Shown in pieces: positions 15,177-19,627 of a stretch of 19,627 nt of DNA (positions are counted from its first letter, which is position 1; each line of letters starts with the position of its first letter). This DNA comes from Candidatus Nitrosopumilus sp. (lineage in GTDB: Archaea; Thermoproteota; Nitrososphaeria; Nitrososphaerales; Nitrosopumilaceae), in assembly GCA_018657375.1 (NCBI GenBank), contig JABHXI010000024.1, forward strand, positions 1 to 19,627, in the 5' to 3' direction. The position numbers and the translations under genes were made by a program. The notes under the pieces were generated by a model that made no database searches, was not told where the DNA came from, and saw nothing but the letters and a program-made list of their open reading frames with translations.

Positions 15177-15665
15177 TTACCTTGTATTATGTACTGAAGA
15201 ATTTTGTTGGTATCCTACAGTGTTAATCTCTGTCACAAAATTGGTTAAATTAATTCCACCTGTTTCATCATGATTGTAGTCAGGGCCATCACAGTAATTT
15301 TTTTTTAGATTGGATTCGTTGTCAATACGCATATGCAAATCTTTGACTTTGTTAATAGAATCTTCAGCTGAAAGGATTAATTCAGAAATTTCATCGTCCA
15401 AATTACTCATGGAATTAGCGGTATCGGTAATAATTGAAGTGAAATACTCCAAAATTGAACGCATTTCCTTCTTATCAGCATATTTGCATAGCATGAAATC
15501 AGCAATTCCGACAATCTTATCTAAATCTTGTAATTCATCTAGAGTTAATTTATCAACATTAGCAGTATCAGAGGGTTTTATTTCAGATAATTTTTTATCA
15601 ATAATTGAAGAAAGTGAGCGAATACGTTCAATATCCTTTAAAAAATTATGTTTAGAATTGAGCAT
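15177..15665 (-). CDS. Uncharacterised coiled-coil protein in cdvC operon
   Basis: This 162-residue protein of no recognised family lies directly upstream of cdvC. Residues about 1-120 are almost entirely helical heptad-like sequence (FLKDIERIRSLSSIIDKKLSEI, LQDLDKIVGIADFML, DEISELILSAEDSINKVKDL). A polar, probably disordered tail rich in Asn, Asp, Thr and Gln runs from about 121 to 162. A helical core with a flexible tail is the general layout of ESCRT-III-type and adaptor proteins, but I see no diagnostic motif and no clear proline-containing MIT-interacting motif in the tail. The start could be ATG at 15663-15665 or the TTG at 15669-15671 that overlaps the upstream stop. Either choice makes translation tightly coupled to its neighbours. 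A role with CdvC is inferred from position only. Confidence 0.75.
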   Translation of the reverse strand: MLNSKHNFLKDIERIRSLSSIIDKKLSEIKPSDTANVDKLTLDELQDLDKIVGIADFMLCKYADKKEMRSILEYFTSIITDTANSMSNLDDEISELILSAEDSINKVKDLHMRIDNESNLKKNYCDGPDYNHDETGGINLTNFVTEINTVGYQQNSSVHNTR

Positions 15666-15667
15666 TA

Positions 15668-16231
15668 TCAAACATTAGATAATTTAAAAAAATCAACAAG
15701 AGGGTACTGCTTATTTAATTTAGAGTCTGCCATCAATTTTACTTCATCAAGTAATGTTGCAGATTTATCATTACATTTACTAAAATCAAATCTCGCCTTA
15801 GTAAGAGCAGCAGAATCTAACACGATACTGCCTAAATGTACAGATAATTCAGATAGTTTTTGACTAGAAATAGGAGAAATTACAAACAACTTAGCACTGA
15901 CAGTTCTAATCATGGGAATAGAAGAAGGCAAAATTTTAGGAATGCTACGTATTCCCGAGATAGAGCCAATTTGATTTTTAATTTCAAATAACACATCCAA
16001 AGAAAAAACTATCAGTTGCTCCAGTCGGATACTTTTAACATGAGAGTTATCCATTTCGTCAAAATCAGTAACAAGATGTCGATTTAAATTTTTTAAATCA
16101 GTTCTTTGTTTTTCAAGAACGTCAATAATACCAGTAAGTAAATTAATTGAGTAGTCCAGTCTAGGTACAAGAGTTACAGAATGAGAAATATTTTCAAATT
16201 CTAACGTATCAACACTACATTTTACTAACAT
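15668..16231 (-). CDS. Putative divergent ESCRT-III (CdvB-like) protein in cdvC operon
   Basis: This 187-residue, mostly helical protein opens the unit that ends in cdvC. After an N-terminal segment with a beta-like LVPRLDYSINLL stretch, helices run through EKQRTDLKNLNRHL. Residues 70-140 then follow the order seen in archaeal ESCRT-III cores: LEQLIVFSLDVLFEI, a serine/glycine loop, IRSIPKILPSSIPMIRTV, and SSQKLSELSVHLGSIVLDSA. This loosely matches the LExVxxRLExxxEL...xxP...ELxELxxxLxxIVxE pattern of CdvB proteins. The C-terminus (about 165-187) has a NKQYPLVDFFKL stretch that might serve as an MIT-binding tail. The match is by eye and divergent, so this is a hypothesis. The start is ATG, with an AATACAAAATATGC box about 22-30 nt upstream. 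Confidence 0.7.
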   Translation of the reverse strand: MLVKCSVDTLEFENISHSVTLVPRLDYSINLLTGIIDVLEKQRTDLKNLNRHLVTDFDEMDNSHVKSIRLEQLIVFSLDVLFEIKNQIGSISGIRSIPKILPSSIPMIRTVSAKLFVISPISSQKLSELSVHLGSIVLDSAALTKARFDFSKCNDKSATLLDEVKLMADSKLNKQYPLVDFFKLSNV

Positions 16232-16390
16232 GATATATTGTTAAAGCATATTTTGTATTTGAGGGCAGTGTAACGATTATTTTAGTAACCATAGTCACAC
16301 CCACCAAAGGATACAATTTTAAAAAAAATTAAGCATTTGTGTAAAGGAATTTAGCTCTCAATTTTACCTAATAAGAAATCAAGGAAAAAC

Positions 16391-17551
16391 ATGGTAAATG
16401 AGCAAGTATTAACAGTCAGTTTAGAGGAATTTGGGCTCAGCAAATACGAATCTCAAGCATATGTTGCATTAATCTCCAAAGGAACCATTTCGGCAAGTGA
16501 ATTGGCATATTATTCAGAAGTTCCAAGGACAAAAATTTATCCAACTTTATTAAAATTAGAAAATAAAAAATTAGCCATCATATCAAAAAGTAAGCCAATA
16601 ATGTGTACTGCCATTTCACCAGAGGATGCATTTGATGGAGTGATTCATGAACAAATTAATAAAATTAATGCCATGAATACACTAGTATCTAATTTAAAAA
16701 AAGCAAGTGAAGAAAGTAGAAAGTCAAGAGGTTCAGAAGAAAAAAGATATTTTCACATTAGTGCAAATAAAGTTTTGACTCAACTTCAAACAATGATAGA
16801 AGGATCAAAATTATCAGTTAAAATTATGACAGACCAAGGAGGGTTTGGATTACTAGCTGAATGCAAGGAACAGCTTCTAGGAGTAATTCGTAGAAATCTA
16901 GATGTTAAAGTGATCATTCCATCAACACAAATTTGTTCAGAATCGTATAGAGCAATACCAGATGGGGTAGAAATTAGAACATCAGACATTACACAAAATT
17001 GTTTTATTTTTGATGAAACTGAATTATTAATGATAAATAATGATAATGGAAAAGGAGCAATATTTTCATCAACAGAAATATTAGGAATTAATCAAGAAAA
17101 AGTATTTTCAAATATTTGGAAAAATTCAATTAAAACAAAGGTTGTAGCAGACATGACAAAAGCAGACGCACATGAAATTTATAAAATTATAAAAATCATT
17201 AATGAGACAGGTTTAAGATACATTCTAAATTCCACAAGGGAATCAAAAAAAATAGAAATAGACTTTTTAAAATTATTAGAAAAAAATGGAATACAATTAA
17301 AATCAAAATCACTAGACGATGTTATCGAAATAATGGATGCAATTATACAAATTACGTGTTCAGGACATGTTAATTTTGAAGCAAATACAAAAAATATTAC
17401 AATAGAATCAAAACTGAATAACGGATATTCATTACCATGGGTTTCAATTTTAGAGGGATATTTACAAAAACATGGCTATAAGACAAGAACAGTGTATCAA
17501 AATAATTCCAGTAAAGGGGAAAAAACACACATCAAAATAAGTAAAACCTAA
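16391..17551 (+). CDS. TrmB-family transcriptional regulator with unidentified C-terminal domain
   Basis: This 386-residue regulator has an N-terminal TrmB winged helix-turn-helix (about 10-75: FGLSKYESQAYVALISKG, then ISASELAYYSEVPRTKIYPTL with the recognition helix). A helical linker follows (about 80-115). A phospholipase-D-like effector domain spans about 118-255 (VKIMTDQGGFG, IRRNLDVKVIIPS, GAIFSSTEILG, ending VFSNIWKNSI), as in TrmB-type sugar sensors. Residues about 265-386 form a further alpha/beta domain (FLKLLEKNGIQLKSKSLDD..., LPWVSILEGYLQKHGYKTR, KTHIKISKT) that I do not recognise. The start is ATG with AAGGA upstream. It diverges from the cdvC unit across 159 nt and precedes the RidA gene by 26 nt, so it may regulate itself and these neighbours. 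The ligand is unknown. Confidence 0.85.
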   Translation: MVNEQVLTVSLEEFGLSKYESQAYVALISKGTISASELAYYSEVPRTKIYPTLLKLENKKLAIISKSKPIMCTAISPEDAFDGVIHEQINKINAMNTLVSNLKKASEESRKSRGSEEKRYFHISANKVLTQLQTMIEGSKLSVKIMTDQGGFGLLAECKEQLLGVIRRNLDVKVIIPSTQICSESYRAIPDGVEIRTSDITQNCFIFDETELLMINNDNGKGAIFSSTEILGINQEKVFSNIWKNSIKTKVVADMTKADAHEIYKIIKIINETGLRYILNSTRESKKIEIDFLKLLEKNGIQLKSKSLDDVIEIMDAIIQITCSGHVNFEANTKNITIESKLNNGYSLPWVSILEGYLQKHGYKTRTVYQNNSSKGEKTHIKISKT

Positions 17552-17577
17552 AATCAGCCTCAAAATACAACACGGTA

Positions 17578-18033
17578 TTGATTGAAGAAAAATTAAAAAC
17601 ATTAGAAATCACACTCCCAATTCCTCCAACTCCAGCAGGATCCTATGTCCCTGCAATAAAAACAGGTAATTTGCTATTTATTTCCGGACAAATTCCAATG
17701 GAAGATGGCAAAGTGATCTTTACAGGAAAAGTTACAGATGACAATATGGAAACAGCTAAAAAATCAGCAAAAATGTGCGCAATTAATCTTTTAGCACAAA
17801 TGAAAAGGGAATTAGGTAGTTTGGATAAAGTTACAAAAATTGTCAGAATATCAGGATTCGTAAATTCAGATCCAGAGTTTTATCAGCATCCTAAAATAAT
17901 TAATGCTGCATCAGATCTATTCTTTGAAATATTTGGAGATAAAGGAAAACATTCAAGAATTGCAGTGGGAGTTGCATGTTTGCCATTGAATTCAATGACC
18001 GAAATTGATGCAATAATTGAATTTTCAGAATAA
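17578..18033 (+). CDS. RidA/YjgF/UK114-family protein
   Basis: This 151-residue protein belongs to the RidA superfamily, whose archetype hydrolyses reactive enamine/imine intermediates released by PLP enzymes such as threonine dehydratase. Support comes from TGNLLFISGQIP at 29-40, the helix carrying AKMCAINLLAQMK, the strand VTKIVRISGFVNS, and the C-terminal HSRIAVGVACLPL with Arg127 at the position of the substrate-carboxylate-binding arginine. The length is that of the longer, roughly 150-residue subgroup, not the 130-residue classical RidA, so the exact activity is open. The start is TTG at 17578; the next in-frame Met is residue 41, inside the conserved core. It is 26 nt downstream of the TrmB-like regulator, which suggests co-transcription. 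Confidence 0.88.
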   Translation: MIEEKLKTLEITLPIPPTPAGSYVPAIKTGNLLFISGQIPMEDGKVIFTGKVTDDNMETAKKSAKMCAINLLAQMKRELGSLDKVTKIVRISGFVNSDPEFYQHPKIINAASDLFFEIFGDKGKHSRIAVGVACLPLNSMTEIDAIIEFSE

Positions 18034-18104
18034 GACCACAAATTTAAGATTTTTAAAAAAAAGACTAGAAAAAACAACCATTTGTTTGAATAGACAGGAT
18101 AATT

Positions 18105-18138
18105 TTATTTAAAACAACAACACAAAAAATCTAAGGAT
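18105..18138 (+). promoter_or_regulatory. Promoter and ribosome binding site of the symporter gene
   Basis: A TATTTAAAA box at 18106-18114 lies about 30-35 nt before the TTG start at 18144. AAGGAT at 18133-18138 forms a ribosome site five nt before it, which supports the TTG as initiator. If the transcript begins about 26 nt after the box, the ribosome site would be at its very 5' end, so either element could be misassigned. Confidence 0.4.
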
Positions 18139-18143
18139 AAAAA

Positions 18144-19433
18144 TTGACATTAAAAAAATATATTTTTAAAAATTTGTGGCTTCAAGTTGCAATATCTCTA
18201 ATTATAGGAGTGTCAGTTGGATTGGTTTTAGGAGATGATGTAGGAGTAGGAGTAGAAGATGAAAGTCTTGATTTTGTCACATCTTATCTTAAAATACCTG
18301 CAAGCATATTTCTAAGTCTAATTTACATGATCATAGTACCATTAATTTTTTCATCAATTGTTGTAGCAATTAATTCGTTAGGAACTACAGAGAAACTAAA
18401 AACTCTAGGATTAGGTGTTGCTTCTTATTTTGTAATCACTACAACAATTGCAATACTTGTAGCAGTATTTCTTGCATCACTGATAGCTCCTGGAAATATT
18501 CTAGATATTTCCGCACTCCAAGAATCATATGATCTTTCAGATAAGGATATTGAAATTAATGAGGGTTTTTCTTTAGAGGACATTCCAAATACAATATCAA
18601 ACATAATTCCAAGAAACCCAATAACATCATACCTTGAAGGGCAGATGCTAAGTATTCTGATATTTGCTTTAATCATAGGATTGTCAATGACGGCAATTCC
18701 AAAAGAATCAGCTAAACCACTTTTAGAGATACTTGAATCAATTCAAAAAATAACATTGCAGATTCTATTGTTTTCCATGAAGATTGTACCGTTTGCAGTT
18801 TTTGGTTTGATTGTTGGCATGGTTTCCAAAATAGGTTTAGAGTCAATGGCAGGTTTGGGAATATACATGGTAACGGTGGTACTTGGTCTCGGAATTATGT
18901 TATCAGTGTATGTTTTAATCTTAAAGTTTGTAGCAAAGAGACCAATACGTTCAACATTTTCAAAATTTCGTAATCCACAAACTGTATCTTTTTCAACAGC
19001 CAGTTCAATGGCAACAATGCCTGTCACATTAAAAACGGCAGAAGAAGATCTAAAAATAGATACAAGAGTCTCAAAATTTGTAATTCCATTTGGAACTACT
19101 GTGAATATGGATGGAACTGCGTTGTATCAAGTAATTGCTGTCTTCTTTTTGGCACAACTCTTTTCAATTGAATTGAGCCTCATTGCCATACTTGTAATCA
19201 TCATAACTTCTCTTTTGGCATCTATTGGAACCCCTGCAGTTCCAGGAGCAGGTACAATTGTCTTATCCACAATACTCATCACGGTAGGCATTCCTCCAGT
19301 TGGAATCTTATTGTTACTTTCCGTAGATAGAATTTTGGACATGATTAGAACCATGGTCAATGTTACAGGTGATCTTACAGCTTGTTGTGTTTTTCATAAA
19401 ATAACTCAAAGTAAAAGTACTGAAAAAAAATGA
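18144..19433 (+). CDS. Glutamate/aspartate:cation symporter (DAACS family, GltP-like)
   Basis: This 429-residue integral membrane protein imports acidic amino acids, or C4-dicarboxylates, together with Na+ or H+. It has the eight-helix plus two-hairpin design of GltPh. The HP1 serine-rich motif is STASSMATMP at 284-293, the cation/substrate motif is NMDGT at 321-325, HP2 is IGTPAVPGAG around 361-370, and TM8 carries DRILDMIRTMVNVTGD. In TM8, residues aligning with GltPh D390, D394, R397, N401 and D405 are all kept (D395, D399, R402, N406, D410). The arginine argues for an acidic substrate. HP1 is SSMATMP where GltPh has SSSGTLP, so affinity may differ. The start is TTG with AAGGAT upstream. 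It ends 3 nt from the convergent DHH-family gene. Confidence 0.92.
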   Translation: MTLKKYIFKNLWLQVAISLIIGVSVGLVLGDDVGVGVEDESLDFVTSYLKIPASIFLSLIYMIIVPLIFSSIVVAINSLGTTEKLKTLGLGVASYFVITTTIAILVAVFLASLIAPGNILDISALQESYDLSDKDIEINEGFSLEDIPNTISNIIPRNPITSYLEGQMLSILIFALIIGLSMTAIPKESAKPLLEILESIQKITLQILLFSMKIVPFAVFGLIVGMVSKIGLESMAGLGIYMVTVVLGLGIMLSVYVLILKFVAKRPIRSTFSKFRNPQTVSFSTASSMATMPVTLKTAEEDLKIDTRVSKFVIPFGTTVNMDGTALYQVIAVFFLAQLFSIELSLIAILVIIITSLLASIGTPAVPGAGTIVLSTILITVGIPPVGILLLLSVDRILDMIRTMVNVTGDLTACCVFHKITQSKSTEKK

Positions 19434-19436
19434 AAA

Positions 19437-19627
19437 TTATTTAATTTGTTTATTTAATTCAGTGATGAATTTCTTAATTTTTGATTTTGGGACTACTGCA
19501 CCACATGCTTTATCATGTCCGCCACCAGAACCACCAAGACTAGTAGCTAAAAGATTGACAATTCTACCCAAGTGAACTTTACAATTATCAGAGCCTCTTA
19601 CTGAAACAGCGTAAATCCCATGATCAA
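19437..19627 (-). CDS. DHH-family phosphoesterase/RecJ-like nuclease, C-terminal DHHA1 domain (partial)
   Basis: Only the last 62 codons are in the window. They show the end of a DHHA1 domain: GIYAVSVRGSDN, a HLGRIVNLLATSLGG helix, then the hallmark GGSGGGHDKACGA motif and a short Lys-rich tail ending in KQIK. GGGHxxAxGA is the substrate-recognition loop of DHH/DHHA1 proteins, which include RecJ exonucleases, nano-RNases and archaeal RecJ homologues such as GAN that work with the replisome. The catalytic DHH motifs lie outside the window, so nuclease, nano-RNase or c-di-AMP phosphodiesterase activity cannot be told apart. TAA at 19437-19439 ends the gene 3 nt from the symporter stop on the other strand. 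Confidence 0.85.
   Translation of the reverse strand, partial: DHGIYAVSVRGSDNCKVHLGRIVNLLATSLGGSGGGHDKACGAVVPKSKIKKFITELNKQIK

Noticed and set aside
16264..16300. Direct repeat GTAAC...GTAAC between the cdvC unit and the TrmB-like gene as an operator
   Set aside because: Five-base direct repeats are expected by chance in this AT-rich DNA, and it lacks the dyad symmetry reported for TrmB sites.
1..19627. Both ends carry TGATCAA, and the left minus ORF would join the right DHHA1 fragment in frame if the sequence were circular
   Set aside because: Seven bases are too few to indicate circularity, TGATCA is a palindrome, and the joined ORF would lack a DHH catalytic domain. Chance or window/restriction-fragment ends are simpler.

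Overview
The window looks like chromosome of an ammonia-oxidising-type archaeon (Nitrososphaerota/Thaumarchaeota, Nitrosopumilus-like). The basis is strongly AT-rich DNA, a Vps4-type CdvC division ATPase, an A-type ATP synthase subunit F, a TrmB-family regulator, an archaeal DHH/RecJ-type phosphoesterase fragment, TATA-like boxes close to start codons and frequent TTG starts. No rRNA, tRNA, CRISPR, IS element or phage gene was found. The lineage is inferred from gene content; no marker gene is present.

Layout, left to right. The left edge holds a truncated minus-strand ORF (1-95) and an overlooked 43-residue four-cysteine mini-protein (236-367). Next is a tight minus-strand branched-chain amino acid operon, transcribed ilvB > ilvN > leuA-type > leuB-type (5136-409). 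Then come a short helical hypothetical (5331-5573, minus) and a SnoaL/NTF2-like protein (5670-6071, plus). A minus-strand trio follows: A-type ATPase subunit F, a zinc-dependent MDR dehydrogenase, and an LsrF-like class I aldolase/thiolase with an unusual Lys/Asn/Gln repeat tail (8424-6082). Three small proteins (8513-9418) include a stand-alone SWIM zinc-finger protein. The pyrimidine/arginine entry enzyme carbamoyl-phosphate synthase is encoded by carA and carB (13863-9499, minus). The 5' end of carA has no usable in-frame start codon in this sequence.

Upstream of carA lies a three-gene minus-strand unit (16231-13978). It encodes two uncharacterised helical proteins, one with an ESCRT-III-like pattern, followed by CdvC. 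It is the best candidate here for an undescribed extension of a known system, the archaeal Cdv/ESCRT membrane-remodelling machinery.

To the right, on the plus strand, are a TrmB-like regulator with an unidentified C-terminal domain, a RidA-family protein and a glutamate/aspartate:cation symporter. They may form a nitrogen/amino-acid group. The right edge is the C-terminal end of a DHH-family phosphoesterase on the minus strand, convergent with the symporter with a 3-nt gap.

Functionally, most of the window is core biosynthesis (Ile/Val/Leu, carbamoyl phosphate) plus division. The parts least explained by known biology are the CdvC-linked pair, the repeat-tailed aldolase and the carA start.
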